Part shown: piece after piece, positions 1 to 6,958 of the stretch
Numbering within the stretch: position 1 is the stretch's first letter
Layout: each line of letters starts with the position of its first letter
The notes under the pieces: generated by a model
Databases searched by the model: none
Told to the model about the DNA's origin: nothing
Seen by the model: only the letters and a program-made list of their open reading frames with translations
Program-made: the position numbers and the translations under genes
Source: Cephalothrix spiralis
Lineage: Eukaryota; Nemertea; Palaeonemertea; Archinemertea; Cephalotrichidae
Assembly: GCA_032353305.1 (NCBI GenBank)
Contig: JAUCNG010374928.1
Span: 1-11,401, forward strand
Length of the DNA stretch: 11,401 bases
Direction of reading: 5' to 3'

Positions 1-74
1 AAACAGATACCCAAAATATTTGGGTTTTTTAGACAGATACCCAAAAAACTTGGGTTACAGATACCCAAAAATTA
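1..74. repeat. Short tandem repeat of palindromic units, cut by the window edge
   Basis: Three consecutive units start with ACAGATACCC at 3, 33 and 57, so the spacing is 30 and then 24 bp. In the first two units the ACCCAA motif is followed by its inverse TTGGGT, giving small hairpins (ACCCAAA/TTTGGGT with a 3-nt loop at 10-26, and ACCCAA/TTGGGT in the second). The third unit loses the inverse half. The array probably continues to the left of the window. No coding meaning is apparent; a short open frame across it only reads the repeat. Confidence 0.75.
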
Positions 75-809
75 TAACAGTGAACCAAAGGGTTTTACTG
101 GTCAACAAAGATCATCTTTTACCTGGTAATAATAGGATTGTGAACATTAGGCAAGTTCCTCATTATTTGACCGCTGCCATGCATCAGAAGCATATTATAG
201 ATACAGGGTGTCCCGATATTATGGAAAACAGTCAGATGACGACATAATTATTGTGACTTGATTCTGAATTGACAGTATCGCTGCTAGTGATCACTAGAGA
301 TAATATATTCTTCTCTTTCACATAAAACAAAATTGGTGAAAAACAACTGAGCTACTTCAAGAACCAAAAAGTTCAATATCCCCAGTAGGAGGTAAATCTC
401 ATTATAAATGAACGTCCTGTCTCGGGATGAAAAAATGTTTGTGAATTTTTATGACTTTAACAATTTAGGGTGGGAAAAATTAGACCAGAGGTTTTATCGG
501 GAGCATCATCGTAGCTCCTTTCTGCACCAAATCTGTTTTATTTCGTTGTATTTCTTCGCTGCTAATCAATTTAAATTAATTTGATACTTTCAGTTGGTAA
601 TCAGCGTATTTATTGCAATGTCAAATCCCATGGGACTCAAAACATAGCTTTATTTGCTTTTTACGATGATATTAGACTTAAAAAGGCGTAATTATAGCCT
701 ATCGTAACTGATGAGTGATACTTTATTATTCTTCAACAAGGCACTATAATATGCACCGTAAAGTCATTTCGGAAATTGTTTTTAGGCCTATATGCAATTG
801 CAACTAATG
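75..809. other. Unassigned AT-rich sequence
   Basis: No gene, tRNA-like box or recognisable transposon end was seen here. It holds a perfect 14-bp palindrome, CTAGTGATCACTAG, at 284-297. A stretch at 266-290 resembles 2478-2501 (see findings). A short plus-strand open frame in the first 250 bases has no domain I recognise and begins inside the palindromic repeats. The region is probably intronic or intergenic. Confidence 0.5.
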
Positions 810-820
810 CCCTTGTTAGG
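810..820 (+). repeat. Putative target-site duplication, left copy
   Basis: The 11-mer CCCTTGTTAGG occurs here and again at 1207-1217, directly bordering the inverted tandem arrays between them. An exact 11-bp direct repeat at both edges of an inverted-repeat element is what transposase-mediated insertion leaves behind. Lengths of 9-11 bp are typical of Mutator-like and some foldback elements. Confidence 0.75.
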
Positions 821-829
821 GGAGCCGGA

Positions 830-973
830 CTTTTCGGCCCCACCACTTTCGGCCAAACCATTTTCGGCCCCAGACACTTTCGGCCCCATACACTTTCGAC
901 CCCAGTACATTTTCGACCCCAAAACTTTCGGCCCATGAAACTTTCGGCCCCAGTACATTTTCGGCCCCAAAAA
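830..973 (+). repeat. Left tandem array of TTTCGGCCCC units
   Basis: About nine head-to-tail units of 15-17 bp, each with core CTTTCGGCCCC or TTTTCGGCCCC followed by a variable 4-6 bp spacer such as AGACA, ATACA or AGTACA. Units near 892-920 carry TTTCGACCCC instead. The array forms the left terminal inverted repeat of the element at 821-1206. Short open frames on both strands here translate only the repeat. Confidence 0.9.
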
Positions 974-1137
974 AATTAATTTTGAAGACAGTTGCATGCA
1001 GAGATTAAAAAAGTCATCCCAGAGATGCAAAAAAGTTCAATTAGCTTATCAAATGTCAAAATATAAACAAATAATTTGTGAATTAACATCAGAGTGTCAA
1101 AATTGCTCAATCTTTTTAGTGATGGGCGATCAGACGG

Positions 1138-1200
1138 CTGGGGCCGAAAGTGTATGGGGCCGAAAGTGTCTGGGGCCGAAAGTGTTGGGGCCGAAAAGAC
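1138..1200 (-). repeat. Right tandem array, inverted copy of the left one
   Basis: Four units of GGGGCCGAAAGTGT type, the reverse complement of the left array. Unit spacing is 15-16 bp. Read on the minus strand, the spacers (ACA, AGACA, ATACA) recur in the left array in the same order, so the two arms were once copies of one another. The copy number differs from the left arm (four versus about nine). Confidence 0.9.
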
Positions 1201-1206
1201 CTACAC

Positions 1207-1217
1207 CCCTTGTTAGG
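1207..1217 (+). repeat. Putative target-site duplication, right copy
   Basis: Exact copy of CCCTTGTTAGG at 810-820. It directly follows the right end of the foldback-like element. Confidence 0.75.
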
Positions 1218-1271
1218 CATTTATATTCTACACGTGGGGATTGAAATGTGAAAATACTGCGGTAGTCCTCG

Positions 1272-1580
1272 AATGACCCACTAAAAAATTCAAGTAAGGC
1301 GCGGGCTTTTTAAACAACCTGACACTTTTACAAAGTGACCTACCCAAAATTTAAATATGATGCGTGTTTTTTCTGAATTTTTTTTAAGTATCCGTCTATT
1401 TTGTTTTTGTATTTAAAAAACATTACACAGAATACAAAATATACCAAGAACAGACGTTCAAGAATGATTCATTGCACCGTTTTGTGACATTATGACGTCA
1501 TTTTGTGACGTCAAAACACTATTTTTGCAATATATTGATTAATTATAGCTTGTTTCATATCAAATTGAAGCTAATAATAA
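1272..1580 (+). repeat. Diverged interspersed repeat, copy L (inverted partner at 10700-11155)
   Basis: Four blocks match the reverse complement of the right end of the window in the same order. They are an AATGACCCAC unit followed by TTTTTAAACAA and TTTTACAAAG (1272-1345), a GAATACAAAATATACCAA block (1430-1447), a double TGACGTCA block (1493-1513), and an AGCTTGTTTCATATCAAATT-like block (1548-1567). Spacers between blocks have changed in length, so the copies are old. No open frame is present. It may be a non-autonomous DNA element or one arm of a larger structure; superfamily unknown. Confidence 0.75.
1493..1513. promoter_or_regulatory. Paired CRE-like palindromes TGACGTCA
   Basis: Two perfect TGACGTCA octamers start 13 bp apart (1493 and 1506). 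The same pair at the same spacing occurs at 10770-10790 in the inverted repeat copy. TGACGTCA is the consensus CREB/ATF binding site. Here it is part of a repeat family, so regulatory activity is possible but not shown. Confidence 0.4.
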
Positions 1581-1904
1581 ATCCAGATCATCTGATAACT
1601 TGAAAAATGAATTCAGCTAATGTGGTGTAAATTAGCACCACATTTATGACGTACAAAGCCACATAGAATCTCTGTCGTATTTATGGTCAATATCATATAT
1701 AGTGTTGTATATGGTATTATTGGAGAGGTATGGTCATCACAGCCCAATCAAAATGCATTATGCACTTGTGACATCACTGTAGCGCCTTCTAGCGGCGAAA
1801 AACTTGAATAATCAATCTGGAATTGGTAAATATAGGCCTACCCAGGACTCAAAATGACCACCCCACCCATGTCGGTGTCTGAAGCAATCTAACACCACCT
1901 GGCA
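1581..1904. other. Unassigned spacer with a perfect hairpin
   Basis: No gene was seen. AATGTGGTG at 1619-1627 is followed after 8 nt by its exact inverse CACCACATT at 1636-1644, a 9-bp hairpin. A GCGCCTTCTAGCGGCG-like stretch near 1781 is self-complementary around CTAG. This DNA may belong to the repeat copies on either side, but I could not set boundaries. Confidence 0.45.
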
Positions 1905-2040
1905 CCGCAGGAGCCACACAGGAGGCGTACGCTGAAGAACTTGCTAAAGGTTATTCCCTATGGAAAGTATCGAGCCTGGGACTTGAACCCGGGACCTCCG
2001 GATTCAAAGACCGACAATCTACCACTCAGCTACCGAGGCA
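1905..2040 (-). mobile_element. tRNA-derived SINE, 3'-truncated (copy 1)
   Basis: On the minus strand a tRNA-like head starts at about 2040. It has a pol III A box (TAGCTGAGTGGTA, 2020-2032) and a B box (GGTTCAAGTCC, 1979-1989), followed by the family's ACTTTCCAT and AAGTTCTTCA segments and part of the GTGTGGCTC block. Homology to the other copies stops near 1905, so the central AAATACGTGGAGTGG block and the tail are missing. The acceptor and anticodon arms do not pair well, so this is a SINE head rather than a working tRNA gene. Confidence 0.8.
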
Positions 2041-3284
2041 TATGGATATCATAACCATTATACAAAAACGACATGACATTAAAGTAGGACAGATAATCAC
2101 AAAGTAGGGCAAGTCGGAGACGTGGGGGACTGAACCAACACCAATTAATAGAGTCACGGAATATTGAGTGCAAATATATAAATCGAAATGGTTTCGATCA
2201 GAAGATGAAAGTTTATTAGACTGGACCAAATCGATCCGCCCTGTCTGAATGGATCAACTCCTTGACAGGTGGGGTCTCGTGGAAGATAACACAGTACGGA
2301 TACAAATTCATTACGACGTCTGGTCTCAAATATCAAAGTATCAAGAAAGACGATCTATAACTTGAAAGACTCGGCCCAAAAAGGGAGAAAATATGGCAAT
2401 GATGATCATTACTGTATCCTTTTGATAAAAATATACAGGATGGCCCAATAAAATGTATAACAGCAAATGACGTCATAAAATTGACTATATCACTGCTAGT
2501 GTTATTTCTGTAAAAAATCTTTTAAATTGTTTTTGTACGATTTTGATATTCGAACTATACTTTAGCGCGTACCCTGGTTCTGTCTTTTAAAATAATGCCA
2601 AGGCAGTATTGATCATTCGTTGATAATACACACGTTATTTTATTGATAGCTTTTGCAGTTCCCCATGAGTATCATTTAAAGCGTGTCAATTAATTGCGGG
2701 ATTATTAAACACGATGACAATTAACAAGTACTCAAGTAGGCGACATAAAAAATAAATGAATGCGTAACAGGTTCTCATTTTCTAATAAATGATCATAAAA
2801 GACATTTACTATTTAATTTTATTGAGCATTGAGTACTGCTTTATTAAATGGCTTTAAATAATGTTCATAAATATACATGACCTACGCGTCCGATATTTTA
2901 TTACCGTACATTTTTCCCTGATTAATATTAAACTGCAGATATTTTTTTGCGAGATGTTGTTCGGTTCCCACAATGCCATTCGCACAACCGGACGAGACCA
3001 AATCGAGATCGAATCTCACTCAGTAGAGTGCAATTCGAGATGCCGTGATTAGAGATTATCATGCTCTGACGAAATGAAATAATGCAGTTTAATAATAGAG
3101 GCTACAATTTGTAATACAATTACAGAAAACACGGACACAGATATCAACTAATTTAAAAAAAATGGTTATTAGTTGTAATTATTAAAATATTCATAATTGA
3201 GTCTCAGTATGACGTCATTAGGCTGTTATACATATAATTGGGGCACACTGTATGATGATCGTAAGATGAACAGACGTTCTTTTC
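2041..3284. other. AT-rich sequence with no recognised gene, probably intron
   Basis: On the minus strand this lies immediately downstream of the PH-domain exon and is likely intron. I looked for the missing second half of the PH domain here and did not find it. Two TGACGTCA palindromes occur (2468-2475 and 3210-3217). CCTGTC near 2248 and GACAGG near 2263 form a small inverted pair. A plus-strand frame at about 2861-3052 and a minus-strand frame through 2950-3070 resemble nothing I know. Confidence 0.5.
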
Positions 3285-3290
3285 TCTTAC
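3285..3290 (-). promoter_or_regulatory. 5' splice site (donor) of the PH-domain exon
   Basis: Read on the minus strand the junction is AAAG|GTAAGA, a near-consensus metazoan donor. It cuts the reading frame after the first base of a codon (phase 1), immediately after the FYYK motif. Confidence 0.8.
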
Positions 3291-3442
3291 CTTTATAATA
3301 AAAAAGACTGAAGTCTGCAAGAACACACCATCTACGTTTCCAGTTTTTTAACGATGAACTTTCAACTCTAAAAAGCCAGCCTCGTGTTGTAACTTCAGAT
3401 TGTTTATTCCGTCGTTTAATAGAGGGCGACCTGTCCACAACC
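3291..3442 (-). CDS. Internal exon: N-terminal half of a PLEKHA4/5/6/7-like PH domain
   Basis: This exon is 152 bp: one base completing a codon, 50 whole codons, and one base of the next. The peptide runs from a basic, serine-containing lead (VVDRSPSIKRRNK) through SEVTTRGWLF, then NWKRRWCVLADFSLFYYK. GWL is the first PH strand, and KRRWCVL then SLFYYK are strands two and three. K-N-W-K-R-R fits the basic K-Xn-K/R-X-R phosphoinositide-binding motif. From family knowledge, the S-E-V-T-x-R-G-W-L lead and the W-K-R-R-W-x-V-L core are closest to PLEKHA5/6/7, which act at the plasma membrane and cell junctions. A pyrimidine-rich acceptor and a GTAAGA donor bound the exon, so it looks functional rather than a processed pseudogene. 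The next exon, carrying the rest of the domain, is not found in the 3.3 kb downstream, nor earlier exons in the 8 kb upstream. Other PH families are possible but fit less well. I give no symbol because the paralogue cannot be decided. Confidence 0.82.
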
Positions 3443-3470
3443 CTATAATAAAGAAAAGACATATTAATGT
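3443..3470 (-). promoter_or_regulatory. 3' splice site (acceptor) with polypyrimidine tract
   Basis: On the minus strand the intron ends in TCTTTTCTTTATTATAG just before the exon. An ATTAATA stretch about 25 nt upstream could serve as the branch point. The acceptor leaves one exon base to finish a split codon (phase 2). Confidence 0.75.
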
Positions 3471-3498
3471 ACAATTATTTTTCAACCAACTCATTGTG

Positions 3499-3785
3499 AG
3501 GGCGTCAGATGACTGGCTTAAATAGACACATACGGTCCACTGTTTGAGCATTTACCCGTAGGCCTGAAGACCTATCCCGCTCTCTAATCAATTTTCTATA
3601 ATTATACCAATTAGCAGTGGGTTTACCCCACTCCACGTATTGAACCTGACCGAGCCACCCATGATGCAGTGTACGTTGAAGAACTTGCACAAGGTTCCTC
3701 CAGATGGAAAGTAGTGACGAGCCCGGGTCTCGAACCCGGGACCGTAGGATTCAATGACTAACGCTCTATCACTTTACATCGAGGC
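3499..3785 (-). mobile_element. tRNA-derived SINE, nearly full length (copy 2)
   Basis: On the minus strand the head starts near 3785 with an A-box-like region (3762-3776) and a good B box GGTTCGAGACC (3726-3736). It then carries every family block in order: ACTTTCCATCTGG, a CAAGTTCTTCA segment, GGGTGGCTCGGTCAGG, AATACGTGGAGTGGGG, GATTAGAGAGCGGG, GGCCTACGGGTAAATGCTC, GTGTCTATTTAAGCCAGTCA and TCTGACGCCCT. The usual TATATAGAAG tail is absent: homology ends at GACGCCCT (3499). This copy and copies 3 and 6 define the roughly 290-320 bp family. It sits in the same orientation as the PH exon, just upstream of its acceptor. Confidence 0.85.
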
Positions 3786-3944
3786 TCACTAAAAAAACAT
3801 TTTTTTTCATTACCATTGGACTGAGGTTGTAATAGACTAATCGGCACAATCAAATATTTTAATAAAACGCCCAACAAAGTATGGTGTAACCCCGGGGTGT
3901 AACCCTCGATAACTATTTGGAACTTGCATATAGGTTTATAAATA

Positions 3945-4113
3945 CAGTGGAACCCAGAAATTACGGTCACCCTGAGACCAGGAGAAACTGACCGTAATTT
4001 CGAGTGACCGTAATTGTGAGACAATTTAGTACACAAGTAGTGTATATTCTGCCAAGAACACAGCATTTCGCGATGACCGTTAATCTGAGTGACCGTAATC
4101 GGGGGTTCCACTG
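3945..4113. mobile_element. pogo/Tigger-like MITE (169 bp)
   Basis: The ends are inverted repeats. The left (3945-3970) begins CAGTGGAACCC and ends ATTACGGTCAC; the right (4089-4113) is its inverse, GTGACCGTAAT to GGGTTCCACTG, with a small indel. CAGTGGAACC is a terminus typical of pogo/Tigger elements. A TA stands just before the left end; the expected TA at the right reads TC, so the duplication has decayed or the border is slightly off. The interior repeats the subterminal motif GACCGTAAT at about 3991, 4006, 4073 (as GACCGTTAAT) and 4091. There is no transposase. A minus-strand open frame at 3758-4165 runs across this MITE and is an artefact. Confidence 0.85.
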
Positions 4114-4589
4114 TCATATATATATAAAAACAGTAATCTTTTCTGGTATTATAGACAAACTGCATATGATTGTAAGGGTGTTATCATTTAAAAGACCAGT
4201 ATGACTAAAGTTAAAAAGGGTGGTGGTTGTGCATAATACATGTTTTCCACAAATAAACCAAAACAGATTATATGGAAGGCCGGTGGGTAAGTGTCCTTAT
4301 ATCTAGATGGATACATAAATTATTACAAGGTGAAAATTTAAAGTGCTATTAAAATCTACTCACTTCAAATAAAGTTTTTGAATTAATTGAACTCTTTTAA
4401 ACTACGATTTCCAGTATATACATTATACGCTATACATACTTAATTATTAGAAGGATGTCCATGCATTTTATCGCAAATTCCGTTCTTATTATATGCCATT
4501 TTTTTCGTTGATCAAAACTGTCGATTATTATTGATCGGACTACGTGACCTAAGGCACACGATTTATGAGTATCTACAGACATAATCCTA
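4114..4589. other. Unassigned AT-rich spacer
   Basis: No coding region, tRNA-like box or clear repeat end was seen between the MITE and the isolated SINE tail. Probably intron. Confidence 0.45.
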
Positions 4590-4615
4590 GTCTGACGCCC
4601 TATATAGAAGAAGAA
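4590..4615 (+). repeat. Isolated SINE/LINE 3'-tail fragment
   Basis: GTCTGACGCCCTATATAGA followed by AGAAGAA is nearly identical to the tail of the SINE at 6959-7284, but no SINE body lies in front of it. It is either a severely 5'-truncated SINE or the 3' end of the LINE that shares its tail with the SINE. Such sharing is how LINE machinery recognises many SINEs. Confidence 0.7.
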
Positions 4616-4815
4616 TCACAGAGGATCAAAGAAACTGAACACTGCACTGGTGAGCGGAACTATCTTAGTGATTGGTCATAGTATGGTCATATTAGGACGA
4701 TGAGACTTCACAATCGAATGCACTAGCACTATTAGTTGTGTAAGACTACTAATTAATAATCCGGTATTTAAAAAAGTAAATCGCTAACCGGAGCATTATG
4801 AAATATAATATAGGA
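4616..4815. other. Unassigned spacer
   Basis: AT-rich sequence without recognisable features, between the tail fragment and SINE copy 3. Confidence 0.4.
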
Positions 4816-5075
4816 CCCTGAGATAGATGATGTACAGAGTCGGTCTTTGAAACCGGAGGTCCCGGGTTCGACACACATACTTGTCATCGGGAAGAACTTT
4901 TGGCAAGTTCCTCACCTCCTGGGTGGTTCGGTCGGATTAAATACGTGGAGTGGGACGCTGTCCCTCCCGACTGCTAATAAAAAATAGATTAGAGTGCGGG
5001 ATTGGTCTACATGCCTAAGGGTAAATGCTCATAAAGCGGACCTTCTGTGTCTATTTGAGCCAGTCATGCGACGCG
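4816..5075 (+). mobile_element. tRNA-derived SINE with decayed head (copy 3)
   Basis: The head is recognisable from GTCGGTCTTTGAAACCGG (also in copy 1) and the B box GGTTCGACAC (4865-4874). The A-box part (about 4818-4835) is decayed. The body has CAAGTTCCTCACCTCCTGG, GGGTGGTTCGGTCGG (4921-4935), AAATACGTGGAGTGGGA (4939-4955), GATTAGAGTGCGGGATTGG, GTAAATGCTC (5021-5030) and GTGTCTATTTGAGCCAGTCA. Homology fades at GCGACGC (5075), so the TATATAGAAG tail is missing. It lies in plus orientation, opposite to copies 1 and 2 and to the PH exon. Confidence 0.85.
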
Positions 5076-5447
5076 GACTCCGAATAAGTTGATATAGTTG
5101 ATAGCTACGATCATTTCGATGTCCTCAGCACTTGTTATAACTTCCCTTAACAAGACTTCGGAACCATTACCCGCTTACGCTGGGATATGTCCTAGCTATC
5201 AGGTAGGAGAATAAAACGTTTCTTTATTAAGTTCGAATTGTGACGTGCATACATACAATGCTGACCTTCCGGGCCCTTTGATGTATGTGGCGGTCCGTGG
5301 TTCCTTTCAAGAAACGAGTGTCAATGGAGTTGTGCGCTCTGATTGGCTCTGATCAGATCAATGAAACCTTGACTCGAGACTTTGAATTACAGGTGTATAT
5401 GCAAATCGATTTTTGACGGCATCCCTCAGAAGATAATGTACGAGAAC
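5076..5447. other. Unassigned spacer
   Basis: No gene was recognised. Short motifs resembling an inverted CCAAT box (GATTGGCTCTG near 5341) and an octamer (ATGCAAAT, 5399-5406) are present, but with no first exon or TATA context I do not call a promoter. Confidence 0.4.
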
Positions 5448-5495
5448 CCGAGGTATAGATGATGCGTGCATTATAATATCGAGGTTATCGAGATG
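5448..5495 (+). repeat. 48-bp repeat block, copy a (inverted partner at 11254-11301)
   Basis: It begins CCGAGGTATAGATGATGCG and matches the reverse complement of 11254-11301 at 44 of 48 positions, with the first 27 identical. A 27-base identity is far beyond chance in an 11-kb window. It must be part of an interspersed repeat whose remaining parts have diverged or been cut away. Confidence 0.85.
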
Positions 5496-6579
5496 AGCTA
5501 CGATGAATATACTGCTAACTTCTGACGTTTTGTTTTATTCTCGAGGATACCGAAATGGATTATCAGTCCGCTGACGTAAATATAGGTCAAGTTTTTTTGC
5601 ACTTTAAGGGGTCTAGCATTGGAAGTATATGGAATAGAAGAAATCAATGGATTTTGATCGTTTTCGTGCTAAGAAGAAAAAAATTCGCGTCCAATAAATT
5701 ATAGTTCATCTAATTCGGTTACGAAAAAGTCTCAGAAAATAATAGGAGAAACCGAGGAAAATAATCATTTCATACCCCTTCTGAACCCCTGGTTAGTGCA
5801 AAATGAGCTCGTATACCCCTAGAAACCAGGGTATTGCTAAACAGTGAATATCGAGAGTTAAAAACCTCGAAGGAATTTGTCTTTGATTAAACAGAAATTG
5901 TGTTAAGGTGATATCACGTAATATTTCATCCCTTCCTTTCTTTGATCTACCCTGCCGTTTTAAAGTCACGTAGGAATTTAATTACCCCTTTGTCTATCGG
6001 TTAAAGGGATAAACCTGGAATTTTGTAACTAATTATTGGGATTTGTTTACGCAAACTACGTGCCTTATGAAGGGTTAATTTCTAAATAAAGTCATGTTTT
6101 AAATCGAGGATTGAATGATCTTCATAATTAATGGTTTTTTTAAAGATTGGTTTTTAAATGATTCACCAAAAAAAATAATAAAAAAATCCACGCCGAGGGA
6201 CTTGTTCGAGAGAGGGGGCCGGAGGTGGTAATGGAAATTTGCTCTAGGCCTATTTAGGCTGACAAAATATTTCCACTATTTTGTGTATATCACTGACCCT
6301 TTTTTGCCAGGCAAAATGTCGACCATGCATGGGATGCAAATATTTTCGGGCACATTTTCCAAATGTTTTACAACGCATGCCAAATTTTTCCTACACTGCA
6401 CCCACCCCATTTTTGCTACTAAAAACATTTAAATGGGTGTTGGTTTATAAAGTTTTAATTCACTTTAAAACTGATTTGGGGTATAAAAAACAAGGACAAA
6501 ATTTAGTGAAATGTAAAAAAAAACTTGCCATTTTAGTACCCAATCACCCCCGCCATCATAAAGCAAATGTTTTCCATTC
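5496..6579. other. Unassigned AT-rich stretch
   Basis: No convincing gene. An open frame at 6281-6631 (plus) shows no domain and ends antisense to the tRNA-like head at 6580-6646. The part from about 6300 to 6579 may be the body of that SINE read in reverse, but I have no second copy to align. Near 5780-5840 there are repeated TACCCCT stretches and a CCTGG...CCAGG inverted pair. Confidence 0.4.
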
Positions 6580-6646
6580 CGAGACCCCGATGAGGTTTCG
6601 AACCCCCGCGTCTTCGAGTATACCGCCTTAACCACTCGGCAACAAT
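6580..6646 (-). mobile_element. tRNA-Ser/Leu-like SINE head or tRNA pseudogene
   Basis: On the minus strand an excellent A box, TTGCCGAGTGGTTAAGG (6626-6642), is followed by ACTCGAA, resembling the anticodon loop of tRNA-Ser(CGA), and a B box GGTTCGAAACC (6594-6604). The CCGAGTGGTTAAGG D-arm is typical of class II (Ser/Leu) tRNAs. No anticodon stem or long variable arm can be drawn and no acceptor stem closes, so it is not a working tRNA. It differs from the SINE heads around it and has none of their body blocks, so it is a second family or a lone pseudogene. Confidence 0.65.
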
Positions 6647-6723
6647 TGTGCACGTGAATCGTTCAAACCAATCACAACATGCACAATTGATGTACAGAAA
6701 TAATTTTGTGATGACCATAGTCT

Positions 6724-6958
6724 GTCGCGGTGGCGAAGTGGTAGAGGGCTCGGTTCGGAAACCAGGAGAACCGGGATCGAAACCCGGGCTGGACACCACT
6801 TTCCATCGTGAAGTTACTTGAGCAAGTTCCTTAACGCACACAGCCTCTTGGTTGCTCGGTCAGGTTTAATACGTGTAGTGGGACGCTAATCTAATCGGTG
6901 TATATGAAATAGATGAGAGTGCGGTTCTTATAAAGGGGTAAATGTTCGACAAGCGGAC
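6724..6958 (+). mobile_element. tRNA-derived SINE, 3'-truncated by the next SINE (copy 4)
   Basis: A box TGGCGAAGTGGTAGAGG (6731-6747) and B box GGATCGAAACC (6774-6784) form the tRNA-like head. The body carries CACCACTTTCCATC, GAGCAAGTTCCTTAACGCA, GCTCGGTCAGG, AATACGTGTAGTGGGACGC, GATGAGAGTGCGG, GTAAATGTTC and AAGCGGACCA. It stops exactly where the next copy begins (6958/6959), losing the GTGTCTATTTGAGCC segment and tail. Confidence 0.85.

Larger units (their letters stand above)
821..1206. mobile_element. Foldback/Mutator-like non-autonomous DNA transposon with tandem-repeat TIRs
   Basis: The left end (from 821) and the reverse complement of the right end (from 1206) align at about 29 of the first 34 positions. 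Both begin with GG and run into CTTTTCGGCCCCA and then ACTTTCGGCC. Each inverted repeat is made of about 16-bp tandem units with core TTTCGGCCCC: about nine on the left (830-973) and four in the opposite orientation on the right (1138-1200). The middle (974-1137) is AT-rich and non-coding, so the element cannot move by itself. An exact 11-bp direct repeat flanks it. Terminal repeats built of variable tandem units are the hallmark of foldback elements. The TSD length and GG terminus fit the Mutator superfamily, but without a transposase the superfamily call is inference. Confidence 0.8.

Noticed and set aside
148-163. GGCAAGTTCCTCA match to the SINE body
   Set aside because: Only about 13 bases match and none of the flanking SINE blocks are present.
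504-516. GAGCTACGATGA-type inverted match to about 5495-5506
   Set aside because: Twelve-base inverted matches are expected by chance within an 11-kb window.
733-1030. Overlapping open frames with repeated FRP/GRK-type peptides on both strands
   Set aside because: They translate the TTTCGGCCCC tandem array of the foldback-like element; unit lengths of 15-17 bp would not keep a frame.
1854-1893. Similarity of the AATGACCACCCCACCC and GTCTGAAGCAATCT stretches to the right end of the window
   Set aside because: Matches are short, in mixed orientation relative to copies L and R, and not clearly above chance.
1979-2040. Functional tRNA gene
   Set aside because: A and B boxes are present, but anticodon and acceptor stems do not close and the sequence continues into a shared SINE body; the same holds at 3726-3785, 6580-6646 and 6724-6790.
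2108-2140. B-box-like GGTTCAGTCCC on the minus strand
   Set aside because: It needs a missing base to fit the consensus, and no A box lies at the right distance.
2950-3075. Open minus-strand frame downstream of the PH exon, considered as the next exon
   Set aside because: The peptide lacks the expected second half of a PH domain and has no matching phase and acceptor.
3758-4165. Longest minus-strand open frame (135 aa)
   Set aside because: It runs through the pogo-like MITE and into the SINE head, shows no domain, and is best explained by non-coding repeats lacking stops.
5335-5410. Promoter with CCAAT-like and octamer (ATGCAAAT) motifs
   Set aside because: Single short motifs occur by chance at this frequency; no first exon or core promoter is visible.
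6281-6631. Plus-strand open frame of 116 aa
   Set aside because: No recognisable domain, and its end is antisense to a tRNA-like SINE head.
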